A stretch of 64,000 nucleotides of DNA from Linanthus parryae (GCA_023055425.1 JALGPY010000004.1:60845718-60909717); one strand, 5' to 3'. Positions 1 to 12,041 are shown, numbered from the stretch's first letter. Notes: generated by a model from the letters alone, not told the origin. Numbers and translations: made by a program.

Positions 1-389
1 CGGTTCAACATGCAAGATTCCAAGAAGGGATTCTTGCCCATGTCACATGGAATCACTCTTTCGAAGAATGGTTGTCCTTCCAATGAGATTGAGAAGGAAC
101 GCATGAGTAGGATTCCCTATGCCTCGGCCATAGGATCTATCATGTACGCCATGTTATGTACTAGACTCTCACCTGGATTGGATTGGTATCTGCTTTTCAT
201 ACTCAAGGCATATGACACATCTGGTCTGGTACATAACATGGCGTACATGATAGATCCTATGGCCGAGGCATAGGGAATCCTACTCATGCGTTCCTTCTCA
301 ATCTCATTGGAAGGACAACCACTCTTCGAAAGAGTGATTCCATGTGACATGGGCAAGAATCCCTTCTTGGAATCTTGCATGTTGAACCG
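1..389. repeat. Inverted repeat (fold-back junction) cutting Copia element A
   Basis: Bases 1-166 are the reverse complement of 224-389, with only two mismatches seen (positions 68/322 and 162/228) and a 57-base spacer. Both arms encode the same end of the Copia reverse transcriptase, so the RNase H end and the 3' LTR expected for element A are missing here. At the join, three bases (GAC, 164-166) fit both parents, which is microhomology. The left arm runs off the window edge, so the full palindrome may be longer. It may be a real inversion or fold-back, or an assembly or template-switch artefact; the two mismatches argue mildly against a simple read chimera. Confidence 0.9.
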
Positions 390-3300
390 TTTCAACACCT
401 TGTCAATATATGTAATTTGACTTAGGCCTAGCAACCTCTTAGATCTATCTCTATAGATCTTTATACCGAGTATATAGGCTGCTTCCCCTAAGTCCTTCAT
501 TGAGAAACACTTTCCTAGCCAATCTTTCACAGATTGCAGCATGGGAATGTCGTTTCCAATGAGTAGTATGTCATCCACATACAAGACCAGAAAAGCTACA
601 GAGCTCCCACTAACCTTCTTGTAGACACAAGACTCATCTTCGTTTCCTATGAAGCCAAACTCTTTGACTACTTCATCAAAACGTCGATTCCAACTCCTAG
701 AAGCTTGCTTCAATCCATAAATGGATCGTTGCAGCTTACAGACTTTGTTGGCTTGCTTTGGATCCTCAAAACCCTCCGGCTGCATCATATACACGTCCTC
801 GAGGAGATTCCCATAAAGGAATGCTGTTTTGACATCCATCTGCCAAATCTCATAGTCGTAGTATGCTGCAATTGCAAGTAAGATTCGGATGGATTTGGTC
901 ATAGCGACTGGTGAAAAGGTTTCATCATAGTCAATACCATGAATCTGTCTGAATCCTTTAGCCACCAATCGGCCCTTATAGGTAATCACATTACCATCCA
1001 TGTCGATCTTCTTCTTGAAGACCCACTTGCACCCTATGGGTCGCGCCCCGTCAGGTGGTTCCACCAAAGTCCATACTTTGTTGGTATACATGGATTCCAT
1101 CTCGGATCTCATGGCCTCAAGCCACTTCTGTGAGTCTGGGCCATTCATGGCCTCCTCATAGGTAGTAGGCTCATCATCTATGAGCATCGTGTCACCGGAA
1201 TCAGTTACGAGAAGTCCGTACCTCTCGGGTTCCTGGCGCACTCTACTAGATCTACGAAGCTCTTGTGTTACCTGAACAGGTGGCTCCACAACCGCTTGTG
1301 ATTCCTGTTCATGTTCCATAATCGGTTCAGTGATTTGTGGTTCTTGAACTTCTTCAAGCTTTACATTCCTCCCACTTGCTTCTTTAGAGACAAACTCTCT
1401 TTCTAGAAACACGCCGGTCCGAGCAACAAACACTTTATTCTCGGTTGGATTGTAGAAGTAGTATCTCTTAGTTTCCTTAGGGTACCCCACAAATTTACAC
1501 TTATCCGATTTAGGCCCTAGCTTGTCTGATTGTAAACGTTTTACATAGACATCGCAGCCCCAAATCCTCATGAACGACAGTGTGGGACGCCTCCCACTCC
1601 ACATCTCATATGGTGTCTTCATGACTGATTTAGATGGAACACGGTTAATGGTGAAAGCTGCACTTAATAGAGCGTAGCCCCAAAATGATGATGGAAGATC
1701 GGTTTAACACATCATAGACCGAACCATATCCAATAGGGTTCGATTTCTCCTCTCGGACACGCCATTCCATTGTGGCGTTCCAGGTGGAGTGAGTTGGGAC
1801 ACGATCCCACACTCTCTAAGATAGTCGTCAAACTCTTGGCTCAAGTACTCTCCTCCACGATCCGATCGTAGAGCCTTGATACTTTTGCCAAGTTGCTTCT
1901 CTACTTCATTCTTGAATTCTTTGAACACTTCAAAGGATTCGGATTTTGCCCTCATAAGGTACACAAATCCATATCTACTGTAATCATCAGTAAATGTAAT
2001 GAAGTAGACATAACCACCCCTGGCTGGCGTGGCAAATGGCCCACACACATCGGTATGTATGAGCGCCAATTGCTCACTAGTCCTCTCACCTTTCTTATTG
2101 AAAGGGGACTTTGTTATTTTTCCAAATAAACAAGCCTCACATGTCTTATATGATTCAAAAACAAATGAGTCTAGTAATCCATCCTTATGGAGTCTAGATA
2201 CACGTTTCTCGTTTATGTGGCCTAAACGACAATGCCATAAATAAGCAGGATTTAAATCATTTATTTTAATCCGCTTGGTATTAATGTTGTAGACAGGATT
2301 GCTTAGATCAAGGACATAAAGTCCATTAAATAATTGCGCACTAAAATAGTGAATATTATTCAAATAAAAGGAACAACAATTGTTCTTTATTGAAATAATA
2401 AAACCTTCCTTGTCCAAACAAGAAATAGAAATAATGTTTCTGCTCATAGCAGGCACAAAATAGCAATTATTTAATTCTAAAACTAATCCTAAAGGCAGAG
2501 ATAGCTCGCACACGCCTATGGCCAACGCAGCAACCTTTGCTCCATTCCCAACGCGCAGATCTACCTCCCCTTTAGCCAATCTTTTACTTCTCTTTAGATC
2601 CTGCATATTTCGACAAATATGAGATCCACATCCAGTATCTAATACCCATGATGTAGAGATAGTTAAATTGACATCTACAACAAAAATACCTGGTGGTGGT
2701 GGAATCACTATTCCAAGCCTCTTGTCCTCCAGATATTTTGGGCAGTTCCTCCTCCAGTGTTCAGGCTGACTGCAGTAGTGACATTCACCCTTAGTCACGA
2801 CCTTGGCAATGCCACCAACAGGCTTAAGGGCTTGTTCCTTGGTCTTGGCAACTGAATTGCCTTTACCCTTGGAGGAAGAGGCAAACCTTTTGCCCTTTCC
2901 TTTATGCACCATCATTATGGCCTTGCCCTTACCCTTGTTGATGCTCTGTTCAGCCGTCCTCAACATGTTGAGCAAATCTGGCAGTGGTTTAACGATCTCG
3001 TTCATGTTATAGTTCATAATGAACTGTCCATAACTCTCGGGCAACGATTGCAACACGAGATCGGTTGCCAACTCTTGGCCGACCGGGAACCCAAGCCGGG
3101 CGAGATTCTCCAAGTACCCGATCATTCGGAGTACATGGGGTCCCACCGGGTTCCCTTCTGCCAGATGACATTTGAACAGTGCCTTTGAGACCTCATACCT
3201 CTCTACCCTCGCCTGCTCTTGGAAGAGCTGCTTTAGATGTTCGATCATATCGACAGCATTCATGTTCTCATGTTGCTTCCGAAGCTCAGAGGTCATGGTG

Positions 3301-3542
3301 CAAAGCATTAGGCAGGCCGCATCATTAGCGTCATCAACACGCTTCTGATACGCCTTTAAGGCAGCAGGTGTCTGATTCTCTGGACCTTCTGGAACATGCT
3401 CCTCTATTGCGTACAGTTTCTTCTCTTGCTTGAGAACAATTCTCAAGTTTCTGTACCAATCAAGAAAGTTGGTTCCAGAGAGCTTGTCCTTCTCAAGGAC
3501 AGATCGTAGGGAATGTTGTGAACTCGATGAGTTGTTTGCCAT
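167..3542 (-). pseudogene. Copia A gag-pol polyprotein, one premature stop, truncated
   Basis: The frame opens at ATG 3542 (MANN...), the start equivalent to that of element B; an ATG ten codons upstream is also in frame, but element C has TTG there, so 3542 is preferred. In order it encodes gag, a CCHC knuckle (CHYCSQPEHWRRNC), the protease LDTGCGSH motif, the integrase zinc motif and DDE core (HTDVCGP, RSDRGGEY, SERRNRT), then the reverse transcriptase with MDVKTAFLYG and YVDD. A single TAA at 1704-1706 interrupts the integrase C-terminal part at about codon 613, where element B has a glutamine. The frame is otherwise open for about 1,120 codons until the inverted-repeat junction removes RNase H. 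It is the capsid and replication polyprotein of a cytoplasmic virus-like particle, now inactive. Confidence 0.9.
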
Positions 3543-5186
3543 TTGGAATTCTACAAAAAGGAAAATACGCAAGTTTTAGTATTTGTGAATTTTTGACTAT
3601 ATTTAATAATGGCTAGTTTATTAAATATAGCTCCCACTATTTTTCTACGGATTAATAACCCTCAAGATATTAATGCGGAAAATATCTTTATATTTTCTAG
3701 TGGGCCAAGATCCATCTTTTTCATCTCCTTATGAGCTTGCTTTGGCAAGTCACCCATAATTTGACTACTTTTAGGTAGGAACAATTCCAATTGCATCCCA
3801 TATGCAACTCTTGATTCAATTGGGCAAATAACTCCTTATTTATCCATCCATATGGATAATCCCAATTGATTGCCTCTAGGTTTCTTAATCAAATTAATAG
3901 CCTAGTTGTGTTCAACCTCTTATCTAAACAATTTCACATTGTTACGTGCCATCGCATTCCATCATTATGAACCAAGTCGCCATGCTTTGGCACGCACGAA
4001 CTTGATAAATAATGATGATAATGAGTGTTTAAATAACGAGAAGGCAAGAACACAATATTTAGAATTTGAGGGATTTTTAATTCTTTAATTGTTTTGTTGA
4101 TCAATATCAACTAATCTATCTATTTGAGTTTGGGCACAACTCCAAATAATAGATCCGGGTTGTCTAATTATCTTATTATCCTAATTGCATGCATCATCCA
4201 TACACCAACCACACAAATAATAAGACAATAAATAAACAACCACAAAAATAGAAAATAAACGTGATGTGGATATGGCCTTTTCTAGACTAAGATAATTCCA
4301 AGCCAATGGAATTATCTATGAACCCTAAGCAAACACATCTCCATGCGTCTTGATCTTTTGGTCCATCCTTCATAGTCATGTGGAATGCTCCATGCTCCAT
4401 GCTCCATCTTTTGTGGCTTCTTTGGCTTTGGGCTTCTTTTCTCCAATCTTGGCTAACAATCTACTAAGTAACATCTATACTAAATAAAATAAATCTCACA
4501 AGTTGAGAAAAAAAATGGCACGCAGGCCATAAAACCCTAATTAATTATTACAATTAATTGATCAGCTCGCAGGCCGTAAAACCAAACCACAAAATTAAAC
4601 ATCCACATCAAACCACATCCTAAGGCCATATCCAATCACCATGCGATTTGCACATAAACAGTTAAAATCCAATTTTAACGCGTTTGGTCAATTTTAATTG
4701 ATTTTAGGATTTCTAGGGTTAAAACGGTCCATGGGCCCAACAATCCAATTGCCCGGGCCCATTAAAGTGAACCACAAGGCCCTAGCCCAAAACCCGCAAG
4801 CTAGGCCCGCGGGTTAGGGCCGCCCGGCCCCTTAGGGCGGCCAAGCTTGGGCGGCAAGCAAGGGGGCGGTCCCCTAGGGGGCCGAACCTCCTCTTGGGAG
4901 TTGTTTCCAGAACAACTCCCTTGCTTGGAGCCCAAGTTTGGTTGTTTCCTTGTTTTGGGAGAACTCCTTCTTCCCCAAGGATGCCCAAACCCTAGATCTA
5001 AGATCCTAAAATTTCTCAAACTCACCAATTCATGCATCCAATGCAAAAATTGGATCTTGTTATGAGTAATTATTGACAAATTGCATCCCATGCTTGATTT
5101 GTCTTGTTTTACGCGATAACAATTAAATTAAGGTGTAAAACAACAAGAATGTAACACATAAACTACGTTTATGCTCTATGACCTGT
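3543..5186 (-). other. Untranslated leader of Copia A
   Basis: This 1.64-kb stretch between the primer site and gag holds no convincing coding sequence. It contains the family's paired CTCGCAGGCC / TGATCAGCTCGCAGGCC type motif near 4520 and 4565 and a GC-rich segment around 4790-4880 rich in short inverted repeats. Long leaders of this kind are known from BARE/Angela-type Copia elements and may hold packaging or dimerisation signals; that role is inference. Confidence 0.7.
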
Positions 5187-5199
5187 GGCTCTGATACCA
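5187..5199 (-). promoter_or_regulatory. Primer binding site, initiator-Met tRNA type
   Basis: The minus strand reads TGGTATCAGAGCC directly inside the 5' LTR. This is the standard plant Copia primer site, complementary to the 3' end of initiator methionine tRNA, where minus-strand DNA synthesis begins. Confidence 0.92.
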
Positions 5200-5200
5200 C

Positions 5201-6636
5201 TGTAGGGTTTTGATTCATGGAGCGCGCAACGGAAGCATAATCAAACAAATAGCCATGCAAAACCCTCCAAGGATCACAAGTCTAGATGCATAACGATAGT
5301 AAAGGTAAGAAATCATAAACACACCTTTGGGTTCTCCTTGATGACTTCAAACGCGAATAGTGTCACGTTCTCTATAGTTGATCCACGCCTAGAGTTGATC
5401 CTAGATCTCCCAAACTCCTTGGTGCTAGCCCGGAATAAGAGGAGGGTGAAGGAATCACGCAAAACGAGACAAAAAAGGGGCTTCGGCCCTCTTTTTGGCC
5501 GACGGGGTGAGGGCGGCGGCAAGGGGGTCGGGTTTGGCCTCCTTGTTTCTTGCTCTATCTCCTTTGTTCTCTCCCACTCTTTTTATGTGCACTAATGAGC
5601 ATAAGTTTTTTTATGAAGGAAGGAAGGAGGGTCCTTTATATAGTCCAACAACTCCTTGTTAACTACCTAAAGGACTTATTCTAGTCCAACTAGAATTCAA
5701 TTTAGTCCCTTCCTTGCAGATTAGTCCCTACTAAGTTTGCAAGGGTTTGCAAAGTGATCCTTCTAATTAATTAATCCAATTAATTAATTCCCAAATCTAG
5801 TACAACTCTATATAGCGTGTGACCCCATAGGTTCTATCTAGTTGGTAGCAACTATTTGCTAATATGGAGCGGTTTCTAGCAAAACATCCATTCTAGCCAA
5901 CTAATAGAATAGTCATCTTGACAACCTTTGTACAAGTAATTGTCTCATCCCTTTGCCTCTATATCCGGATTGGACACGAGACATACAAGTCACACTCGTA
6001 TATCCAATCCATAGTTTCTCGATCTATGGAATAGTCTTATTCGTGCAAATAACATCAATATCTCATATATTGATTTATTTGAGTCTGGCCAGACATTCTA
6101 TAAGTACTATCCCTCGAGCGGCCTAGGATATTTGCTCCCGTTATGTGGGAGGGGCAAATCCTCTCTAGGTCCACTACGATCTCTAAGCTTGCTTCTCATT
6201 GTATCCAGTACACGCCTTTATAACTACCCAGTTACGGTGTAGCGTTTAACGCTACCAAGATCACAATGATCCACAACTAGAATATCTAGTGACTTCAAGT
6301 CTAAGGATGACAATACCATTGCACCGCGAGAAGCACTTGTGACTCAACATAACATGTATGTAGCCTTCTCGGTGATGGGTCAATCCAGTGCAACATTCCG
6401 TAATGCACACCTATGTGTTGGATCGTGATATCTCCATATCAATCCAACCCCATACTAGTCTATAGATGATTGTCCCATTTAATCATTATACTTGACTAGG
6501 GATATTTAAGATAAACAACACAATTGTAAATCTAAGGACTTCATTATATTAAATATCCAATAAATAATAAATGAATTTTCTAGCCATGTACAAATTCATA
6601 CTAAACTAGATTGCCTCTAGGGCATCTATTCCAACA
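5201..6636 (-). repeat. 5' LTR of Copia A (1436 bp)
   Basis: The LTR is bounded by TG at 5201 and CA at 6636 in plus-strand reading, abuts the primer site, and matches the element B LTRs along its length. A TATA box (TATATAAAG on the minus strand, 5634-5642) lies in the same relative place as in B and C. No second A LTR is present in the window. Confidence 0.9.
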
Positions 6637-7295
6637 GAGACATACAAGTCATAGTCGTATATTCAATCCACAGTTTCTCGATTCATGGGAATAGCCTTAT
6701 TCATGCAAATAACATCAATATCTTATAATGGTTTATTTGAGTCTGGCCAGACATTTTATAAGCACTATCCCTCGAGTGGCCTAGGATATTTGCTCCCGTT
6801 ATGTGGGAGGGACAAATTCTATCTACGTCCACTACGATCTCTAAGCTTGCTTCTTATTGTATCCAGTTTACGCCTTTATAGCTAGCCAGTTACGGTGTAG
6901 CGTTTGACGCTACCAAAATCACAATAATCCACAACTAGACAATCTAGTGACTTCAAGTCTTAGGATGACAATACCATTGCACCACGAGAAGCGCTTGTGA
7001 CTTAACATAACATGTATGTAGCCTTCTCGGAGATGGGTCAATCCAATATGCCATTACTCCTAATGCATACCCATGTGTTGGATCATGATATCTCCATATC
7101 AATCCAACCCCATACTAGTCTATTGATGATTGTCCTATTAATCATTTATAATCGACTAGGGATATTTAAGAACATAACACTTATATTCTAAGGACTTCAT
7201 TCATGTTAACATATCTCCATACCGATAACATAATGAATCGTAAATCCATATATTTGTCACAATAAATTGATTGCCTCTAGGGCACAATTCCAACA
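6637..7295 (-). repeat. Older LTR fragment of the same Copia family
   Basis: The sequence resumes the family's LTR from GAGACATACAAG and runs to the terminal ...CCAACA at 7295. Element A lies exactly between this part and the rest of the LTR, which must be left of the window. It shows many point differences from A's own LTR (for example 6640-7260 against 5970-6620), consistent with an older insertion that served as the target for A. Confidence 0.85.
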
Positions 7296-7425
7296 GGGGA
7301 TTCTTCGTCCGTCGGGAGAAACGGAGAGGGGGACGAACGGGAGACATATAGGGAGGTTGACTTCTGTCCAACGAATGAGAAGATAAGGGTTTAAAATATT
7401 TAAGTATGAAAGCGATGTTAATATA
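7296..7425. other. Unassigned 130-bp spacer
   Basis: This lies between the old LTR fragment and the 5' LTR of element C. I recognise no gene or repeat; it has a G-rich first half and an AT-rich second half. Its last five bases (ATATA) are the probable left target-site copy of element C. Confidence 0.5.
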
Positions 7426-8826
7426 TGTTGGAATAGGTTCCCAAGAGGCAATCTATATTTAGTATGAACAATGTTTGGCTAGAACATTCATTTATTATTT
7501 AATGTGATATTTAATATAATGAAGTCCTTAGATACAACGTGTTGTTTATCTTAAATATCCCTAGTCCATTATATTGATTAACAGGACGATCAACTATAGA
7601 CTGGTATGTGGGTAGATTGATATGGAGATATCAAGTCTAACACATGGGTATGCGTTAGGAGTAATGACATACTGGATTGACCCATGACGAGAAGGATACA
7701 TTAGATTTTGTCAAAGTCACAATCGCTTCTCGTAGTGCTAATGATATTGTAATCCTTAGACTTGAAGTCACTAGATACTCTAGTTGTGAAATATCGTGCT
7801 TTAATATTGTCAACGTTGCGCCTTAACCGGACAACTATAAATATAGTTATCAGCATGATAGGAAGCAAGCTTAGAGATCGTAGTGACGTAGAGAAGATTT
7901 TTCCCTCTCACATAATGGGAGAAAATATCCATGGGCCACTCGAGGGATAGTGCTTATAGAATATATGGTCAGACTCAGATGAATCAATATGGAGGTATTG
8001 ATGTTATCTGCTCGCACAAGCATATTCTCATGATCGAGAAACCATGGATTGGATATACGAGTGTGAATATTATGTCTCGTGTCCAATCCGGATATTGAGA
8101 CAAAGGGATAACACAATACATGAACATTGGACACAAGGTTTGTCGGATCACTCACTTATTTCTATTAGTTGGGTGGCATGGATGTGTTGCTAGACACCGC
8201 TCCATGTTAGTAAATAGTTACTACCAACTAAGTAGAAACCTATGGGGTCACACACCGGATGGATTAAATTGGATATGGACATTAATTAACCGGACTAATC
8301 AATAAGAGGATCATAACGCAACCACAAGCAAAGTTAGTGGGACTAATTTGCAAGTGGACTAATCCATGTAAGGACATGATTAGTATTGGGGCTTTTATGT
8401 AGTTAATAAAGAGTTATTACTATATAAAGGTACTCTAGCTTGTTATTTTCTATACAAGAGTCATTATTGAGAGAAATATAACAAAGCAAGAGAGATAGAG
8501 AGAAACAATAAGGAGGCCGAAGCCCCCCTATTGTCGTCCCTCAACCCCTCGGCCACCAAGGAGGACCACCCCTCATTGCCTAGTCTTGCGTGATCTTCCT
8601 CCTTCTTCCGTTGCTAGAACTACACAGTAGGAATGAATACAATCAAGGATCCAAGGTGTGGATACTCATAGAGACGAAGACACTATTCTTCGTGTGATCT
8701 CCCAAACTAAGGTACACATCTATTATGCCCTTATCATGTTATGATGGCTTGCCTGTGATCCTTGGAGGGATTGGAGCAGGATTAATTTTTGCTATTTCGC
8801 TACGTAACCTGCATCAAAACCCTACA
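7426..8826 (+). repeat. 5' LTR of Copia C (1401 bp)
   Basis: It runs from TGTTGGAATAGG to CCCTACA, the same family as the A and B LTRs in opposite orientation. It contains TATATAAAG at 8421-8429. The 3' partner is 49038-50420 (1383 bp); the two differ by several small indels and many substitutions. Confidence 0.9.
8421..8429 (+). promoter_or_regulatory. TATA box in the C 5' LTR
   Basis: TATATAAAG lies about 400 bases before the LTR end, at the same relative position as in the LTRs of A (5634-5642), B (28994-29002) and the C 3' LTR (50017-50025). This conservation supports its role as the core promoter of the family. Confidence 0.65.
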
Positions 8827-8827
8827 G

Positions 8828-8840
8828 TGGTATAAGAGCC
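8828..8840 (+). promoter_or_regulatory. Degenerate primer binding site of Copia C
   Basis: TGGTATAAGAGCC differs by one base from the initiator-Met-tRNA primer site TGGTATCAGAGCC seen in A and B. Confidence 0.85.
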
Positions 8841-10489
8841 ACAGGTTGTAGCGCATAACATGATCTTAAGTGTTACAACTTTTCAGTTTTTACGCCGTAT
8901 TGTTAATATTACGCGCAAACCGAGATTAATTGGCATATTAGATGCAAATTGAATTTGATTCAAGACAAACAAGATATCATTTAACATGGGATGTGAAGAT
9001 TTGTGAGTTTGATCATATAGAATGTGAATAATTTCGGATCTAGGAACTAGGGTTAGGGCACAAGCTTGGAAAAGGGGTTTTTTCAAACTTAGAAACAACT
9101 AAGCTTGGGAAACAAGGCAAGAAATTATTTTGGAAACAATTTCATAGGGAGGTTCGGCCCCTTAAGGGACCGGTCCCCTTGCCTTGCCGCCCAAGTTAGG
9201 GCACGACCAAGGGTTAGGCCGTTCTAGCGTGCGGCTTGGCCGCGCATAGGGCTCGGCCGACCGCCCCAAGGCCTTGCCTTGGTACTTGGGAGGTTCGGCC
9301 ATGGTGGATGGTGGACTCCTTGGACTATATTGACCCTAGTTGCCTAGTTTCAACTAAAATTAAAAAAGCGCGTTAAAAATTGGTTTTAACTGTTTTATGT
9401 GCTTTGTTGCATGGTGTATGGATATGGCCTAGGTTGTGGATGTTTAATTTTTGTGGTTTGGTTTAGGGCCTGCGAGCTGATCAAATTAATGTAATAGTTA
9501 GTTAATTTTACGGCCTGCGAGCTGATCATCGTCTCAACATGTGAGGTTTAATTTATTTATTTATTTATTCGAGATGCTAGGCTAAAATTAGAATATTTAG
9601 ATGATGGCCAAGAGCATGGAGAAGAAGACTGAAGGACCAAGAAGCCACAAAGACGATGAGGACTCCCATTCTAGGCGCGCGGATATGGTGGAGCACATGG
9701 AGATGAGCTTGTCACTTCAGGGCATATAGATATTATTGTTGGCTTGGTAATATCTTAGTCTAGGGGCCATATCCATGCCACGTTAATTTTTCTTTTGTGG
9801 ATGTTTATTATTTATGTCTTGTTATTTATTTTGTGTGTATGAGTGATACAAGCAAAACGTTAACAAGATAATAATAAAAAGTTTGATCTTTTATTGTGGA
9901 TTGCCCAATCCAAATAAGTAGATCATGTTGATGAGATCAACCAAACAATTAGATAATGACTATTAAATCTCTCAATGGAAATATTGCGTTTTGCCTTCTC
10001 TTTCCTTAACACCCTCATGATCAAGGTCCATTAAATCCGGGCTGGCCAAAGCAAGGCATTTTAATTCACCTTGGTATGTTGCGGAGACACAAGCAAGTAA
10101 TGTGTGATTGTTAAAGCAAGAGGTTGGACGCAACTGGGCAAAATCAATTGGATTGATGAGCCTGGAGGCATGACAATTAGGTGTTATCTAAAGGATAATG
10201 AATAAGGGATTATTCGCCTGATTGGACCAAGAGTTGCATGGGATGCAATTGGAAGGGTTCCTACCTAAATAACCAATTCTTGGGTGACTTGCCATAGCAA
10301 GCTCAAGAAGAAGTGAAATATGGATCTTGGACTCACTAAAAAATATGTATGATATTTTCCACATTAATGGTGAGGGCTATTAATCCGAGAAAAATAGTGG
10401 GAGATATATTTAAAGATCTATCCATTGTTGAATATATTTAAATTGTTCAAAATACTAAAATTGCATATTTCTCGTTTGGTAGAATTCCA
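8841..10489 (+). other. Untranslated leader of Copia C
   Basis: No gene is visible. A 17-base motif, GGCCTGCGAGCTGATCA, occurs twice (9467-9483 and 9512-9528), 45 bases apart; related pairs occur at the same place in A and B. The segment just before gag matches the B leader. Confidence 0.7.
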
Positions 10490-11142
10490 ATGGCAAACAA
10501 TCAACATGCATCGACTTCGTCCATGCGATATGTCCTTGAGAAGGACAAGTTGTATGGAATAAATTTCCTTGACTGGTACAGAAACTTAAGAGTCGTTCTT
10601 AAGTAAGAAAAGAAACTGTACGTCTTAGACAATCATGTTCCAGCACCACCCCAGGATGACACTGTTCTAGGTGCCGTGAGAGCACAGCAGAAACATGTAG
10701 ATGATTCTAATGATGTGACTTGTCTCATGCTTTGAACCATGACCTCTGAGCTTCAGAAGCAACACGAGAACATGGAAGCCTACGATATTATCGAACACTT
10801 GAAACAGTTGTTTCAAGAACAGGCAAGGCATGAGCGCTATGAAGTGTCCAAAGCATTGTTCAAAAACAATCTCGCAGAAGGGAACCCAGTTGGACCTCAT
10901 GTACTCCGAATGATCGGATACATAGAGAACCTCACGAGGCTGGGGTTCCCACTCAGCCAAGAGTTGGCAACTAATCTCTTCTTACAATCGTTCCCTGACT
11001 GTTATAACCTGTTCATCATGAACTATAACATGAATGAGATCAGTAAGACTCTGGCAGACATCCTGAACATGCAGAGGACAGCTGAATAGAGCATCTACAA
11101 AGGCAAAGGCATGGCCATAATGATGGTCAATAAGAAGAAGGG
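10490..11142 (+). pseudogene. Copia C gag, N-terminal block
   Basis: The frame starts at ATG 10490 (MANNQHAS...) and matches the gag of element B. There are in-frame stops after FLDWYRNLRVVLK, after DVTCLML and after LNMQRTAE. The best-preserved stretch is 10739-11089. The block ends at the insertion point of element D; AAGGG (11138-11142) is the left target-site copy and recurs at 40582-40586, where gag resumes. Confidence 0.9.
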
Positions 11143-11771
11143 TGTGCACAAGAGATTCCGGCAGGGGAGAACTCCGTGTACACCGTAAGTAGAGGATCAG
11201 AGATGGCACAGGAAGAGTTGGGTTGTGTGTAGGGAGAGAGTAAGACAATAGTAATGTCTGAGAGAGAGACAGGGGTTTGGCAGAGCTTCCGCGTATGGCT
11301 GGTGTGTTCTCCTCTGTATGGAAAGGTTAACGTCCTATATATAACGGAGAATGTGACCGTTGTAGTGTGGTTAATGCGCCCATCAATGGCGGCTTAATTA
11401 TCTTAACCACAATGGCACGTTCGTCCTCATATATAGGGACCGTTACAGCACGTTATGCGCGAATACCGGAACCGTTATGGGGTTGACCGGGTTTGACCGG
11501 ATTGACCGGGTTTATGGAGCTCGTGCCATAAATCTCTCAAAAGCAGTTACTAAAGGTCGCGCGCGGGCTTGGTTCGCACGCGACAGGACTTACTCTAGCC
11601 TCCAAACCACTAAGTCCCTACAAGTCCCGTGCAGTGATATGCGAGGGCCCTGTCTCGCAGCCCCCACATGGATCAGCGCGGCTGGTGATCCAGTGTGTGT
11701 GGAGCACAATATGGTGTGCTGGATGGTTGCCAAGTGGCCAAGATTTGTCAGCTCAGAAAGCACTATTTACA
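11143..11771 (-). repeat. 3' LTR of Gypsy D (629 bp)
   Basis: It runs from TGTGCACA to TTTACA in plus reading and matches 39953-40581 at equal length. It contains TATA-like sequences for both strands (CTATATATA at 11334-11342, usable on the minus strand; TATATAG at 11430-11436 on the plus strand) and several CCGTT/AACGG cores between about 11340 and 11480. Confidence 0.93.
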
Positions 11772-11785
11772 TTAGCCCCCTTTCT
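11772..11785 (-). promoter_or_regulatory. Polypurine tract of Gypsy D
   Basis: On the minus strand a purine-rich run, AGAAAGGGGGCTAA, directly abuts the 3' LTR. It is the expected plus-strand primer of reverse transcription. Element F has the matching AAAAGGGGGCTAT at the same place. Confidence 0.8.
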
Positions 11786-12034
11786 GCGCGTGAAGACTCA
11801 TAGCTGGATAGACTTCCATGCGCGGAAACCAACATACGCGTCGCCGCCACGCACCGATTCAAATATGATTAAATTCAGCCCCCGTGCGTGCCATTATGAC
11901 CTAAAACCCCTAGAGTCGTGCCGTCTGGCCTTTAGGGTTTTAGGGGTGACGTCAGCTTGTCCTGTGATTGCGCGATTCGACGGCGACAGTTGCGATTCGA
12001 CTACTGAAAGGACGCAACCCTTCATTGTTTTTGG

Positions 12035-12041
12035 ATAAATA
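12035..12041 (+). promoter_or_regulatory. TATA-like box upstream of the antisense PMD gene (D)
   Basis: ATAAATA lies on the plus strand about 480 bases before the PMD start codon. Element F has TTTATTTAAA (51966-51975) in the corresponding place, 163 bases before its start. This suggests a promoter of the gene's own in addition to, or instead of, antisense LTR transcription. Confidence 0.4.

Larger units (their letters stand above)
167..6636 (-). mobile_element. Copia LTR retrotransposon A, 3'-truncated
   Basis: Read on the minus strand, this is a 5' LTR (5201-6636), an initiator-Met-tRNA primer site, a leader of about 1.65 kb, and gag-PR-INT-RT coding sequence that stops at the fold-back near base 167. 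The RNase H domain and 3' LTR are absent. The protein closely resembles that of element B, so A and B are one family. A inserted within an older LTR of the same family (6637-7295), which continues exactly at the base after A's LTR. The expected second target-site copy (GAGAC at 6637-6641 on this side) would lie left of the window. Confidence 0.9.

Noticed and set aside
5187..5199. tRNA gene at sequences resembling initiator-Met tRNA
   Set aside because: Only the 3' complement of about 13 bases is present, beside an LTR; it is a primer binding site.
4782..5595. Gly/Pro/Arg-rich ORFs in the Copia leader and LTR
   Set aside because: Product of GC-rich low-complexity sequence; not conserved between A, B and C.
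11477..12038. ORFs at the D 3' LTR edge, also at 40287-40755 and 51322-51594
   Set aside because: They run through LTR sequence and its flanks and differ after the LTR end; chance open frames.
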